Source of the DNA: Rhizobacter terrae
GTDB lineage: Bacteria > Pseudomonadota > Gammaproteobacteria > Burkholderiales > Burkholderiaceae_C
Length of the DNA stretch: 64,000 nt
Reading direction: 5' to 3'
Assembly (NCBI RefSeq): GCF_003852895.1
Contig: NZ_QUSW01000009.1
Span: forward strand, 62,001 to 126,000
Made by a program: the position numbers and the translations under genes. Positions 34,622-43,854 of the stretch are shown piece after piece. The notes under the pieces were generated by a model. That model ran no database searches and was not told the DNA's origin. It saw only the letters and a list, made by a program, of their open reading frames with translations. Each line of letters begins with the position of its first letter. The first letter of the stretch is position 1.

Positions 34622-35098
34622 ATGATGATGAATCAATGGGAAGGACGAGGTTCTGGTTTCCCGCTTCGCGACGGGCGAATCTGCTCGGACTATCGAGTAG
34701 TGGCAACAAGCGCAAAGAACGCCGTTGCATTGCTCAACCAAATTGCGCAGTGGCGCATATTTGTTGACATCGCCGATCTTGGCTTGGGTGTACCTGTGGC
34801 TGAGGATGCAGAAGTAGGCGTCTGTCTGCAGTGGGCGGAGGGAGAGGAATTCGAACGACAGGATGTTCGATCCCCGTCGGCAAAGCTTTCGCCCACGCAG
34901 AGAGTCTTGCAGTCATGGGAGCGTCTTCGAGACAAAGGCGGCCACCGGTCGACAATCAGACTATCAAGCGAGGCATGGCAGGCCCTGCAATTCCTGGACG
35001 GAAAGATTGCGGGCTGCCGCACCCACGTGTTGGAGAAGCTCGTTCTTCAGCGAGCCGAAGAGCTGGGGTGGAAGGTACCCAAGCAATTGACGGATTGA
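34622..35098 (+). CDS. Hypothetical protein with possible ribbon-helix-helix C-terminus
   Basis: A 158-residue protein with AAAGGA before the first of three ATGs (34622, 34625, 34628). The N-terminal part (GSGFPLRDGRICSDYRVVATSAKNAVALL) is not recognised. The last 45 residues, RSTIRLSSEAWQALQFLDGK and the two helices after it, resemble the beta-helix-helix of Arc/MetJ-type DNA-binding proteins. That is a weak resemblance. Confidence 0.6.
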   Translation: MMMNQWEGRGSGFPLRDGRICSDYRVVATSAKNAVALLNQIAQWRIFVDIADLGLGVPVAEDAEVGVCLQWAEGEEFERQDVRSPSAKLSPTQRVLQSWERLRDKGGHRSTIRLSSEAWQALQFLDGKIAGCRTHVLEKLVLQRAEELGWKVPKQLTD

Positions 35099-35500
35099 GG
35101 AGCAAGGAAGTTGCGCCCGGTGAATGCCAGACGCCGAGACTGACGAGGAGACAGGCGCGAGTTTTTTTCCGTGTTCTCGGCGCGCCGCACGACATACCCA
35201 CGACCTTCCCATCCGGCGCTCAGCCTGGGGAACTGCGAATGTCCGTTTGGTCTTGGTTGAGCGTGCGGGAAGATGAAGGCAGTCTTGGCTGCCGACGGGC
35301 CTGCGCCACGAAGCCTCCAAAGAAAAAAAGTTCGCACCGCCTTCAATCTCGCGGGGCTCATCCTCATGACCGGATCGGTAGGCGCGTACGACGGTAGCTG
35401 CGAGCGCAGTCTGGGCACATTGCCTGAAGCGGCCGTGTCATGATCCATCAGCAGCACTACCAGCACCAGGCTTGGAGGCGTCTCCTTCGTTGATCGCCGC
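35099..35500. other. 400-bp intergenic stretch, nothing recognised
   Basis: Between two convergent hypothetical genes. Open frames on both strands are shadows or lack ribosome sites. I see no clear hairpin-plus-U-run, operator or RNA gene. Confidence 0.5.
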
Positions 35501-36010
35501 TCAAAGGTCCTGCATTGACGGCGCCTTCGGGGCCCCTGATCCGTTGTCATCACCCCGCGCCGCGGGTGCCCGAAATGCGGCCACTTCCACGCGGTTGACG
35601 ATGCGTTCGACGGCGTCAAAGTCTCGCTCATCCGCCCACCGCACCCCATCGTCGGCCTGGAACATGAACACTTTTCGCCATCCGTCGTGGCTGTCTTCGC
35701 CTACGTCGATTGCGCAGAGGCGATTGATCACCAACGCATCATCGTCGTCGGCGGTTCCACGGTGGATTTGATAGACCGACTTGACGCGATCCGGCCCCAG
35801 TTCGGCCAGGACATCGAGCAGTTGTTCCGCGGACACCACGACCACAGAGCGCGCGGCCAACTGGCTTTTCGGGTCGGCAGCTGTGTTGACGACGAATACC
35901 CAGGCCTGGCCCAGCGGAAGTTCCGCGCAAGTCCAGTAGTGTTCGCCTCGACGGCTGAACGAAACTGGGGTGCGGCATTGCCAGTGCGGCAGGGTCACGA
36001 TCTGAAACAT
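35501..36010 (-). CDS. Hypothetical protein
   Basis: 169 residues from the ATG at 36010, which has AAAGAGAG upstream. MFQIVTLPHWQCRTPVSFSR followed by a compact alpha/beta segment (VVVVSAEQLLDVLAELGPDRVKSVYQIHRG) and an acidic region DVGEDSHDGWRKVFMFQADDGVRW. No family recognised; soluble. It follows the periplasmic hypothetical gene at 36043 in the same direction and may be co-transcribed with it. Confidence 0.6.
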   Translation of the reverse strand: MFQIVTLPHWQCRTPVSFSRRGEHYWTCAELPLGQAWVFVVNTAADPKSQLAARSVVVVSAEQLLDVLAELGPDRVKSVYQIHRGTADDDDALVINRLCAIDVGEDSHDGWRKVFMFQADDGVRWADERDFDAVERIVNRVEVAAFRAPAARGDDNGSGAPKAPSMQDL

Positions 36011-36042
36011 TGCACTCTCTTTCACGCTTGACGCTGGACAAC

Positions 36043-36990
36043 CTACTTCAGACAGGCCAACTGCACTGGCGCTTGTTGTTGAAGGTGCTGCCACATTTCA
36101 TCAGCCGACGCAGGCCGGCCCATCGGAAGTAACTTTCGTGCTGGCAGCATGAACGTGTCGGCCTGAATCTGAACTTGAGCCAGCGGGCCTCGCACGTCGG
36201 TCACCAGCGCACAGATTGCGTACGCGTGCTTGCGCCGGTTCTCAGGCTGCTTGTATCGGGCGAGCAGGGGCGCGGGAACATCCTGCGCCATGACTTGAAC
36301 GCTTGAACCGACCGCGAGTTTCGTGCGCAGCGCATCGGACCTTCGCCGATGTTGCTCGAACCTCGCGCGATGGGCAGCCAACTGGTCCGGCCCGATGCCC
36401 TCGACGAGGAAGTGCCACTCGGCCGCAGGGACGACCGAAGCCGGATAGCGATTTCCGTCATCCCACTGGACGCGAATGAGCTGCGGAGCGAGCTTGTCGG
36501 CCTGCTGGCACTCGAACTCGCCAACGAGCCCTTCATCGAATGCTCGGAAGTAGACCTCAGTCATGAATTTGTCGGTGGGAAGGGAGAGCATAAACCCGTG
36601 CCTTGGCCCGAGGGGACGCTGTTCAAGTTTTGAATGCCCGCAAGCCTGCTGCATCGCAATCTTGAGCAGGCGCATCGTTTCCAAAATGGGCTCAGCGGTC
36701 CTGATGACATTCAGGTCAAAGGTGAGGCGAAATTCATCCCAAGGCAGGTACTCGACGAAGTTGTAGTCGCCGCCACCCGATTCCACGGCCAGCCGATAGG
36801 GCGATGTCGGACCGACTGTGATGCCTTCTATCGTCCCCACCTGCTTTCTGAATTCTGCGAAGAAGGCGGGGGGGCGGTCCAGATTAGTTGCCTGCTGTGC
36901 TTTTGCCGACGATGAAATCGCAGTTCCACAGAGAAACAGAACCACCAGCGTCAGGATTTGCCTGCTGCGCGCCCACTCGGTTTTCAACAT
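36043..36990 (-). CDS. Hypothetical exported protein
   Basis: 315 residues with a signal peptide (SRQILTLVVLFLCGTAISSSAKA). The mature part has no recognised domain: FAEFRKQVGTIEGITVGPTSPYRL near the front and YAICALVTDVRGPLAQVQIQADTFMLPARKLLPMG near the end. The ATG at 36990 is chosen for the signal peptide; in-frame ATGs up to 37284 exist. A perfect 30-bp palindrome 200 bases upstream shares its core with the operator of the nearby XRE gene, so the XRE protein probably controls this gene. Confidence 0.65.
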   Translation of the reverse strand: MLKTEWARSRQILTLVVLFLCGTAISSSAKAQQATNLDRPPAFFAEFRKQVGTIEGITVGPTSPYRLAVESGGGDYNFVEYLPWDEFRLTFDLNVIRTAEPILETMRLLKIAMQQACGHSKLEQRPLGPRHGFMLSLPTDKFMTEVYFRAFDEGLVGEFECQQADKLAPQLIRVQWDDGNRYPASVVPAAEWHFLVEGIGPDQLAAHRARFEQHRRRSDALRTKLAVGSSVQVMAQDVPAPLLARYKQPENRRKHAYAICALVTDVRGPLAQVQIQADTFMLPARKLLPMGRPASADEMWQHLQQQAPVQLACLK

Positions 36991-37190
36991 GGCCCGGTGC
37001 CGTGGGGTGGCAAAGCGGGAACCGCACAGTGGCACCGTCTCGTCGCTGGGCGACGCGAGCCGAGGCCCACGGGTCGTGATCGTGATCGCCATGATTTCGA
37101 TGAAGTTGAACTGCCGCGCCCAGGTCGAGCGCGGCTTCGTCACATATCGATACGAGGCCGCGGTCCGTCGCGAGCCGCTTTGAAGTTGAT

Positions 37191-37220
37191 TCTGTCCACG
37201 GCATATATGCCGTGGACAGA
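37191..37220. promoter_or_regulatory. Perfect 30-bp palindrome, candidate XRE operator
   Basis: Every base pairs in two 15-base arms centred on the TATA of GGCATATATGCC. The inner 18 bases CACGGCATATATGCCGTG are nearly those found again upstream of the XRE gene at 37776. There is no following U-run, so an operator is more likely than a terminator. It is placed upstream of the exported-protein gene. Confidence 0.7.
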
Positions 37221-37439
37221 AAGATAACATGCCGGCGCGCCAAGAGCCTCGTGGCGCGCGCCGAGGCCGCGCTGCAAGCAGCAAGCGGCGCGCTGGGACG
37301 GACGGGTTCCCTGCACGAATCTGGGGGAGAGGCTCTTCGACTCGGGTTGCCTCACCAATTCAGGTGAAGCTGGTCGCGTCGCGGTCGGAAGCCGAGATGT
37401 CCGCGGCCGGCACAAGCGCGCCTGGCTGGTCTGACGGGG

Positions 37440-37739
37440 TCAGCGTCGGCGCTTCATGGCCTTCTCGACCCGGTGCACAAGCTCCCCGGGTGGCACTTTG
37501 AGGCTGTGCGCGATTCGCATCAGGAGGGCGAGCGAGGGCTGGCGTTCACCACGCTCCAGCTTGCCGTAGTACGAACGATCCACATCGGCAAGTACGGCGA
37601 ATGCGTCCTGGGCGATGTCCTGCTCCTCGCGCTCCTTGCGCACGACCTTGCCGAACGCCACGGCGATTGCCGGGTCGAACGAGGTCGACCGCGCTTTGGG
37701 AGCGACGCGTTTGGACGGGACGGAACGGGCAGGTGGCAC
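37440..37739 (-). CDS. XRE-family helix-turn-helix regulator
   Basis: A 99-residue DNA-binding protein with a Cro/C1-type HTH in residues 27-80 (GKVVRKEREEQDIAQDAFAVLADVDRSYYGKLERGERQPSLALLMRIAHSL). The operator-like palindrome at 37776-37791 lies 37 bases upstream of its start, as for an autoregulated repressor. A second copy upstream of 36990 gives a likely target. No toxin partner is evident next to it. Confidence 0.87.
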   Translation of the reverse strand: MPPARSVPSKRVAPKARSTSFDPAIAVAFGKVVRKEREEQDIAQDAFAVLADVDRSYYGKLERGERQPSLALLMRIAHSLKVPPGELVHRVEKAMKRRR

Positions 37740-37775
37740 GGCGCGAAGAGTGCCAATTCAGATACCTGCCTGACC

Positions 37776-37791
37776 ACGGCATATATGCCGT
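37776..37791. promoter_or_regulatory. Second copy of XRE operator palindrome
   Basis: ACGGCATATATGCCGT is a perfect 16-bp palindrome, preceded by CC, which extends the match to the 30-bp palindrome at 37191 on one side. It lies directly upstream of the XRE start. Confidence 0.72.
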
Positions 37792-37946
37792 ATTTTTCGT
37801 TTCTCTTGGTGTGTTTCGGTATGACCAAAACGGATGAGGTCGATGGAGGTCCGGCATTCGTCGCCGCCTTGAGATGGAGAGCTAGCGGCCGACGGATCTG
37901 CAGCCTGAGGCCCGCGCGACATCGCGCCGCACGTCGCGACGTGTGA

Positions 37947-38264
37947 CTACAGAGGGTCCCGCTCCTGGACGGGAAGCTTCTCGACTCCGGCCATGAAATC
38001 CTCGGATGCAGGAACCTGTCCCACAGCAGCCCACGCGGCTGGCGACGCGCGCAACCAAGATCCCACTGTCTCCTTCAGGCAGGTGTGGCAGATGTCCAGC
38101 TCCACATGGTTTCCGTCGCCAAGGTCTGAGCCCCAGCTCGTATCGAACTCGATCTGCAGGAAGTTGTTGAAGCCGTCGTCGATGTTGTGCTGCGCTTCGG
38201 CGCCGCAACGGTCGCAACGAAGCTGAAAAACAAACGGCTGCGGCCGGACATCTTTGATCCTCAT
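37947..38264 (-). CDS. Hypothetical zinc-ribbon protein
   Basis: 105 residues from an ATG with GGGAG upstream. Two CxxC pairs (LRCDRCG and CHTCLK), 40 residues apart, suggest a zinc ribbon. The middle FNNFLQIEFDTSWGSDLGDGNHVELDI looks like a beta-rich insert. Known small proteins of this style bind metals or nucleic acid; the role is unknown. Confidence 0.65.
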   Translation of the reverse strand: MRIKDVRPQPFVFQLRCDRCGAEAQHNIDDGFNNFLQIEFDTSWGSDLGDGNHVELDICHTCLKETVGSWLRASPAAWAAVGQVPASEDFMAGVEKLPVQERDPL

Positions 38265-38404
38265 GGCGGCTCCCAATGCCGCCACGTGGCGGCTTGCTGA
38301 AGGCGGTTGATGATACTGAGCCCCCCCACTGAGCCCAGCCGTCAAGGTGTGTTCGGCGCACGCATACGACGTGTGCGGTCGCCTCGGCGTCCTGCCGCGA
38401 CCGA

Positions 38405-38442
38405 GAAAACAAAAAGGGCGAAGCTCTTGGCCTCGCCCCCTC
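38405..38442 (-). terminator. Rho-independent terminator for the metzincin-like gene
   Basis: On the minus strand GGGCGA and TCGCCC form a 6-bp stem, extended by G-U pairs, followed by TTTTTGTTTT. It sits 60 bases downstream of the stop at 38502, in the right orientation. Confidence 0.75.
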
Positions 38443-38501
38443 TTTCGAAACGTCGACTACCCGGGCGCCTCCTTGCGCCAGCAGCGTTCGACGCTCAGCG
38501 C

Positions 38502-39365
38502 TTACCGGTCATACCGGTGGTCGCACCCTGGACACCTGGCGGTTGCTTCGTGCGTCCAGTAGACATGGGTGACATTCTTCGAGCCATCGCCGTTGTGGCG
38601 CTCGTAGACTGAGCTGCGGCCGTTGGCGGATTGGCGAACCAACTGCCCCCAGCTTTCGGGTTCATCGCCCACGTCCCGATTGGCCGCGGCGGGTCCGACG
38701 CTCATCGCTACGACCTCGGCGGCGATCTGATTGATGGTGCTGGTGCTGTCCAGATGCGAATAGATGAGGCTCAACTCGTCGAAGTCGTGCCGGTTCGGCT
38801 TGGTGCTCAAGGTGCTGCCGGCGTTCGCGCCGGTGTTCGAGAAATAGTCCATGCAGCTGTTCTGAGAGCTGCCATCGGTGGACTGATGGTCGAGACCGAA
38901 GGTGTGGGCCACCTCCTGGCACATCACGTGTTCTCTCTCGTTGGGATTGTTGTACGTGGCCGAGTTGAAGTACGTGTCGTTCATCTTGGCCGAGCCCTGC
39001 GTGATGTGCACGCCGCCGGTGATGTTGATCGACGCCAGGCCAAGCCAGCCGTTGTTGCCGTACCTGCCATTGCAGACCTGCGTGGTGCCGGCGACCATGG
39101 AGCAGCGCTTGTTCGAGGTGCCGCCCACCACTGCCGTGAGCACGGGGCTGTTGCCGGAGTTCCAGTCGCTGGAGCTTTGCGCGAGGTGAGCTTTCCAGTC
39201 GGCGGTGGTCAGGTTGTCGCCGAGCTTCAAGGTGAACTCAGGCGTGGTTCGCGCCCAGTGGTAGCCAGCCCAGGAGTGGGTGGCCTGGCTCGGCGTGGCC
39301 ACGGCCACAAGCATCAAGCCAACCGAAACTGCCGCCGCAAGGCGTTGGAATGTCTTCTTTGACAT
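38502..39365 (-). CDS. Secreted metzincin-like protein with Gln in place of the first zinc His
   Basis: A 287-residue protein with a signal peptide (LAAAVSVGLMLVAVATPSQA). The zinc-protease consensus HExxHxxGxxH appears as QEVAHTFGLDH (Gln150, Glu151, His154, Gly157, His160), followed by a Met-turn-like SCMDYF. Cys residues around it (Cys89, 98, 149, 171) could make disulphides. The Glu base and two His ligands remain. The Q form occurs in some bacterial hypothetical proteins I recall, so it may be a real variant. Activity is uncertain. Confidence 0.7.
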   Translation of the reverse strand: MSKKTFQRLAAAVSVGLMLVAVATPSQATHSWAGYHWARTTPEFTLKLGDNLTTADWKAHLAQSSSDWNSGNSPVLTAVVGGTSNKRCSMVAGTTQVCNGRYGNNGWLGLASINITGGVHITQGSAKMNDTYFNSATYNNPNEREHVMCQEVAHTFGLDHQSTDGSSQNSCMDYFSNTGANAGSTLSTKPNRHDFDELSLIYSHLDSTSTINQIAAEVVAMSVGPAAANRDVGDEPESWGQLVRQSANGRSSVYERHNGDGSKNVTHVYWTHEATARCPGCDHRYDR

Positions 39366-39602
39366 GGGAGTCCCTTGGTAGACGATGGATGATCGTCGAG
39401 CGACTCAGCGTCAAGGATGAGACACCGGGTCGTTCGCCAGTGCACAGAGCCAGCCGGATGGACTGGCATCTGCTCAATCGATTTGAGCAGTTCGCGATTT
39501 CTGACCGGATAGGGACTTCCACCCTCACGCGATAGGGGAGCATGGTGACCGCAGTGGCGGAACAACCCCTGTGGCCCGAGAGCCTGTCTCCGTTCGAACG
39601 GG

Positions 39603-40976
39603 TCAGGCAATTGGCCCAAGCGTCAGTCCCACGGTCGTGACACCACCTTGCGAATGAGCGAAAGTCTCGCCTCCATGCATGCGTGCGACTGCCCGGACAA
39701 TCGCAAGCCCCAGCCCATGGCGCTCTGACGACTTGGGACGGGAGGACTCTCCCCGCCAGAAGCGGTCGAACATTCGGATGCGCTCGTCCTCAGGGATCGG
39801 TGGTCCGGGATTGATGACCGATACGCGCGCCATGCCAAGCTGAGCTTCGAGCCGGATCATGATGGCATCGCCCGCCGGCGTGTAGCGTGCTGCATTGGCC
39901 ACCAGGTTGATCAACGCTCGCCGCACGAGCGAGGGATCGGCTCGCACTCGAACGTCGCCTTCGACGTGCAGACGGTGGCGCCCCGCCTCCATCATGGCTT
40001 CTACGAAGTCCGCCACGCCCAGCGCTTGGTCGCGCAAGGACACCTCGGCGAGCTTGTCAGCCCGATCGCCACGGTCGGCGTGAGCCAAGAACAGCATGTC
40101 GTTGACCATCGAGGCCAAGCCACGCAGGTCTTCGAGATGCGCTCCGAGCAAGTCCCGAAGTTCTTCCGCCGGCCGCTCGCGAGACAAGGAGACTTCCGTC
40201 CCATTGATCAGGATCGCAAGGGGAGTGCGCAGTTCATGCGCCACGTCGGCACTGAAGCCTTCGAGCTGCCGGTACGCGTCCTCCACGCAATCGAGCACGC
40301 GATTGAAGCTCTTGACCAGCGGGACGAGCTCGAAACTCGCGTGATGGGCGGCCAGTCGTTTGGACAGCGCATCGGGGGCAATGCTCGACGCCTCGTCCGA
40401 TAGCCGGCGCAGCGGACGCAGGCCTCGGCGGGTCACGCCGATCGAGAGCACCACAGTGATCGCCACACAAAGCGCGCAAACCAGGACGGTGGCTTGGTCA
40501 TATGTGCGCATGAGCGCTTCTCGCGGACGCGGGTCCAGTCCGATCAGGACATGCGCGTCAGGCAGCACAGCTCCGGTGCGCAGCGCATAGCGGACACCGG
40601 TCAGGACGACGCCGTCTTCGCGCGTGATGAAAAGTCGCCCTGGATCGGCCGGCCGAATCGGCGGGACGTGGGAGCCACCGTACAGCACCTGGCCATCCGC
40701 GCTGACGATCCACACGCGCAGACCGGCGTTACCGATCAAGGTGTCGTCCAGGTGGTGACGCAATTCCCCAAGGTCCGCCGCACTCTGCACCTCGTCGATG
40801 AAATGCTGGACCACGTCGACCTTGCCTTCGAGCCCCTGGCGTTCGAGGTGTAGCAATTCCCGTTGAAGCGCGATATGCAGCAAGGCGCCCACCGTGCTGA
40901 AGCCGGCCACGGCCACCAACGTCAACATCAACGTGAGCCGGGCAGCGATCGATGCCCGTGGCAGTGCGCCACTCAC
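39603..40976 (-). CDS. Copper-type sensor histidine kinase (CopS/CusS-like)
   Basis: Inner-membrane sensor of 457 residues from the GTG at 40976, which overlaps the regulator stop. TM ([20 protein letters not shown]), periplasmic domain of about 130 residues, second TM ([18 protein letters not shown]), HAMP, H-box [15 protein letters not shown]-box [11 protein letters not shown] and G-box [17 protein letters not shown]. It acts with the regulator at 40973, and the divergent genes are copper-resistance genes. Copper as signal is inferred from that context. Confidence 0.9.
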   Translation of the reverse strand: MSGALPRASIAARLTLMLTLVAVAGFSTVGALLHIALQRELLHLERQGLEGKVDVVQHFIDEVQSAADLGELRHHLDDTLIGNAGLRVWIVSADGQVLYGGSHVPPIRPADPGRLFITREDGVVLTGVRYALRTGAVLPDAHVLIGLDPRPREALMRTYDQATVLVCALCVAITVVLSIGVTRRGLRPLRRLSDEASSIAPDALSKRLAAHHASFELVPLVKSFNRVLDCVEDAYRQLEGFSADVAHELRTPLAILINGTEVSLSRERPAEELRDLLGAHLEDLRGLASMVNDMLFLAHADRGDRADKLAEVSLRDQALGVADFVEAMMEAGRHRLHVEGDVRVRADPSLVRRALINLVANAARYTPAGDAIMIRLEAQLGMARVSVINPGPPIPEDERIRMFDRFWRGESSRPKSSERHGLGLAIVRAVARMHGGETFAHSQGGVTTVGLTLGPIA

Positions 40977-41656
40977 GCCGAGGGCGCTTCCAGCACGTAA
41001 CCCATGCCGCGCACCGTGCGCAGCATCTTCTTGTCGAACGGATCGTCCATCTTCGCGCGCAGGCGCCGAATGGCGACCTCTACGGCATTCGTGTCGCCGT
41101 CGAAGTTGATGTCCCACACCTGTTCGGCCAACACCGTGCGGGAAAGCACCTCGCCCTGGCGGCGCATCAAGAGCGCGAGGAGGGTGAACTCCTTGGCTGT
41201 CAGGTCAATCCGGCGCCCCTCGCGCGATGCTTTGCGCCGCGCAAGATCGAGCACCAGTTCGCCCAGCCGAAAAGTGGTCGCGTCGTCACCGCTCACGCGC
41301 ACGCCACGTCGTGTCAGGGCCTGCAGGCGCGCAAGCAGTTCGCTGAACGCAAACGGCTTGACGAGATAGTCGTCGGCGCCTTGCTGCAATCCCTTGACGC
41401 GGTCCTCGACGCGGTCGCGGGCGGTCAGCATGAGCACTGCCGTGTCCTTGCTCTCGCGGATGGCCTTGAGCACGCCGAAGCCATCGATGCCAGGGAGCAT
41501 CACGTCGAGCACGACCAAGGCGTAGTCGCCGTTGACGGCCAGGTGCTTGCCGTCGATGCCATCGTGCGCGATGTCCACGACATAGCCGTTCTCCGACAGG
41601 CCTTTGCGCAGGTACTCGGCCAGTCTTTGTTCGTCTTCGATGACGAGGACTCGCAT
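40973..41656 (-). CDS. OmpR-type response regulator (CopR/CusR-like)
   Basis: 227 residues: receiver domain with the phospho-acceptor Asp in [13 protein letters not shown] and the Lys of the VKPF motif, then a winged-helix DNA-binding domain ([27 protein letters not shown]). AAGGAG lies before the ATG at 41656. It is paralogous to the regulator at 58152. A CopR-like box in the divergent promoter region at 41685 is the likely target. Confidence 0.92.
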   Translation of the reverse strand: MRVLVIEDEQRLAEYLRKGLSENGYVVDIAHDGIDGKHLAVNGDYALVVLDVMLPGIDGFGVLKAIRESKDTAVLMLTARDRVEDRVKGLQQGADDYLVKPFAFSELLARLQALTRRGVRVSGDDATTFRLGELVLDLARRKASREGRRIDLTAKEFTLLALLMRRQGEVLSRTVLAEQVWDINFDGDTNAVEVAIRRLRAKMDDPFDKKMLRTVRGMGYVLEAPSA

Positions 41657-41684
41657 GGGATGGGGCTCCTTGGTGGTTTCGAAG

Positions 41685-41700
41685 CTGACAGATTTGTAAT
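41685..41700. promoter_or_regulatory. CopR/CusR-like box between regulator and copper operon
   Basis: CTGACA-GATT-TGTAAT, two hexamers around a 4-base spacer; the overlapping CAGATT-TGT-AATCTG (41689-41703) is a perfect dyad. Related boxes at 58867 and 60091 give a consensus (A/C)TNAC(A/G)-N4-(C/T)GTAAT, like the ATTACA/TGTAAT boxes of copper response regulators. Confidence 0.65.
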
Positions 41701-41829
41701 CTGAACAACAGGCTTGCGTCGGCATCGGGTGCCTACAGTGTCAACCGTGATGTCGGTTTCGTCTCACCACCGCGAAGTGCCACAACGCTTACGGCGACTG
41801 TCGGAACATTGTGATCAAGGAGTACCGTC

Positions 41830-42189
41830 ATGTCGAATCGCATTCCCTTGCTGAGCATCATCTGTGCAGCGACGGGGCTTGCCTCGCCGCTCGTGTTTGC
41901 GGATCAAGACGGCTTTCGGACCCTGCGCAACGATGCCGGAGCGGAATTTGTCGGCCAGAGCAGCACGCTAACGCGCGAACAGGTCAAGGCCGAACTGGAG
42001 GCCGCGCGGCGCGATGGCAGCTTGCGCCTGATCCAGCGCAGTGCCAGCCTGCCCGACAACGCCCCCCGCGCAGGATTCGTCTCCAGCCGGGACGAGACGC
42101 GGCAAGCCATGCGCCTGCGCGAACAGCCCGCGACTACCGGCTGGCGATACGTCGGCGGAGAAGCCGGTTGGGTCTACGAGGGGCGCTGA
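41830..42189 (+). CDS. DUF4148 domain-containing exported protein
   Basis: 119 residues with signal peptide (ending LVFAD) and the DUF4148 pattern LTREQVKAELEAARRDGSLR. CAAGGAG upstream. DUF4148 proteins are common beside metal and stress genes in Burkholderiales and have no defined function. It is the first gene divergent from the copper regulator, so it is probably CopR-controlled. Confidence 0.85.
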   Translation: MSNRIPLLSIICAATGLASPLVFADQDGFRTLRNDAGAEFVGQSSTLTREQVKAELEAARRDGSLRLIQRSASLPDNAPRAGFVSSRDETRQAMRLREQPATTGWRYVGGEAGWVYEGR

Positions 42190-42227
42190 ACGTGCAGCCA
42201 CCGCTCAGTTCAAGCGACCGCCCATCC

Positions 42228-42563
42228 ATGCCCCACCTGCTGCTCGCGTTGATCCTCGGTGCGCTGGCGGCGCTGTCCTTTATCGCGCACGCATCGAACG
42301 CCACCGTACCGGGGACGACGGCGGTGTCGGCCATCGGCACAACCGTCTACTGCTATGGCGAGATCAAGAAGGTCGACGCGGGGCAGGGCAAGGTGACCTT
42401 GAAGCATGGTCCCATCGAGAACCTCGGAATGCCTGCGATGACAATGGTCTATCGGGTGACGGACCCGGCCAAGCTCGCAAACCTCAAGGCAGGCGACATG
42501 GTCAAGTTCAAGGCCGACCGGCTCGACGGTTTGTTCGTGTTGACCGCGCTTGAACGCCGCTGA
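42228..42563 (+). CDS. CusF-like periplasmic copper-binding protein
   Basis: 111 residues. Signal peptide (LILGALAALSFIAHA) and the CusF/NlpE-type small OB domain: GEIKKVDAGQGKVTLKHGPIENLGMPAMTMVYRV. The His and two Met (KHG, MPAMTM) fit copper ligands; the Trp of Escherichia coli CusF is absent. A GTG at 42192 is an alternative start. Paralogues at 48562 and 58971. Confidence 0.85.
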   Translation: MPHLLLALILGALAALSFIAHASNATVPGTTAVSAIGTTVYCYGEIKKVDAGQGKVTLKHGPIENLGMPAMTMVYRVTDPAKLANLKAGDMVKFKADRLDGLFVLTALERR

Positions 42564-42643
42564 TCGAGTTGAATCAGATGAACTGTTTCCCTTTGTTATT
42601 CCCGGCCTTTGGCCATCTCCAACAGATGCATTAGACTTTTCAG

Positions 42644-43102
42644 ATGCTGCGCGTATTGCGGATCACATTGATGTGGCTCTTGGCCTTGGCGGTTCCTGCC
42701 CAGGGCTTTGCTGCCGCGTCCATGTTCGGCTGCGGTACTGGGCATCAAGACGCCTCGGGCATGCATTCGCATGCGATGGGAATGCACGAGCACTCGCATT
42801 CGGCTCAAACCCCGGCGCATTCGCACGATGCTGATCAGGCAGACGCCGACTCTGACCACCACCACGGGATGACGGCTGACCTGGGGCACGGTCACCTGAA
42901 GGCACAGGGCGCTTCGGGCAAGGTCACCAAAGGCTCGTGCAGTGCATGTGCCTCGTGCTGCATGGCCGCCGCGCTTCCGACGGCCATCGTCTCCTTTGAA
43001 GCCACGCCAGTGGCCGACTTCTTCACGACCTTCGATCGGCGCAGCGTCGTGGTCTTCGTCACCGAGGGCCCCGAGCGGCCCCCCCGGTCCATCCTCGCCT
43101 GA
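42644..43102 (+). CDS. His/Cys-rich exported protein of copper cluster
   Basis: 152 residues, signal peptide (WLLALAVPAQGFAAAS), then a His/Met-rich tract (GMHSHAMGMHEHSH) and a CSACASCCMAAALP segment. It looks like a metal-buffering or metal-sensing periplasmic protein of the type often found in cation-resistance operons. No defined family that I can name. Confidence 0.7.
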   Translation: MLRVLRITLMWLLALAVPAQGFAAASMFGCGTGHQDASGMHSHAMGMHEHSHSAQTPAHSHDADQADADSDHHHGMTADLGHGHLKAQGASGKVTKGSCSACASCCMAAALPTAIVSFEATPVADFFTTFDRRSVVVFVTEGPERPPRSILA

Positions 43103-43227
43103 CGCTCGTCAGTGACGCTTTGGCGCGCGCCGATCTCGGCGCCGCTTCCTCGCCCAGTCGAACCGCCCCAAGCATCGCTTGATCGGCCCTGTGCCGGTCC
43201 GCCCTGGGGCCTCTCCCGAGGATTCTC

Positions 43228-43854
43228 ATGCATTCCCAGTTTCGCTCCGTCGTTTGGACGGTGCTGCTCGCGTCCGCCGTGGGTACCGCGGCGGCGCAGG
43301 CCTCCGGCGCGATGCCCGCTGCGTCCAAGGCGTCCGCGACGCCCGGCAAGGCGGCGAGCGCGAATACCGCGGCCAGTGTCAAGGCCGCATCCGCCAACGC
43401 CTCCGCATCTGTCAGTGACCCGATGCGCTACCAATCGGCTTTCGATGGCTATCGGCCGTTCAACGAGCAACCCGTCGTGTCGTGGCGCGAAGCGAACGAC
43501 GTGGTGGGGCGCATCGGCGGCTGGCAAGCGTATGCGCGTGAGGGCGCAGGCGGGCCAACCGCTGGCAGCGAAGCCACTGCACCGGCACAGCAGGGCATGC
43601 CTGCCATGCCGGGGATGAAGGACATGCCTGGCATGAAAGACATGCCCGCCGGTCATGGTGGGATGGCCATGCCGGCCTCGGGCGCAGGGTCTGCGCCCCC
43701 GATGTCGCCCGCTGCAAGCAGCCCGGGCCGCTCTCCCACACCCGCGAAAGTCACGCCTCTTGCGCCAAAGGCCGCCAGCACCGCCACGCCCCCGAAGCAA
43801 CCCTCAGCGGCGCCCGCCGCCTCGGGCGCTCACTCCGGTCACCAGATGCAATGA
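43228..43854 (+). CDS. Met/His-rich exported protein
   Basis: 208 residues with signal peptide and two parts. A segment DPMRYQSAFDGYRPFNEQPVVSWREANDVVGRIGGW is found in proteins next to cation efflux genes. A low-complexity Met/Pro/His stretch (MPGMKDMPGMKDM, HGGMAMP) follows, likely to bind copper(I). GAGGA precedes the ATG. The stop overlaps the TolC-family start by ATGA. Confidence 0.72.
   Translation: MHSQFRSVVWTVLLASAVGTAAAQASGAMPAASKASATPGKAASANTAASVKAASANASASVSDPMRYQSAFDGYRPFNEQPVVSWREANDVVGRIGGWQAYAREGAGGPTAGSEATAPAQQGMPAMPGMKDMPGMKDMPAGHGGMAMPASGAGSAPPMSPAASSPGRSPTPAKVTPLAPKAASTATPPKQPSAAPAASGAHSGHQMQ

Noticed and set aside
35047-35649. 200-codon minus-strand frame in the 35-kb region
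   Set aside because: Overlaps the start-side of one gene and the end of another in other frames, no ribosome site, and low-complexity Arg/Ser composition.
37191-37791. Short mobile element bounded by the two GGCATATATGCC palindromes
   Set aside because: The two copies match only in the palindromic core, lack flanking duplications, and the XRE gene between them explains them as operators.
37930-37943. 14-bp palindrome CACGTCGCGACGTG after the zinc-ribbon gene as terminator
   Set aside because: No U-run and very GC-rich; such short dyads are expected by chance at this GC content.
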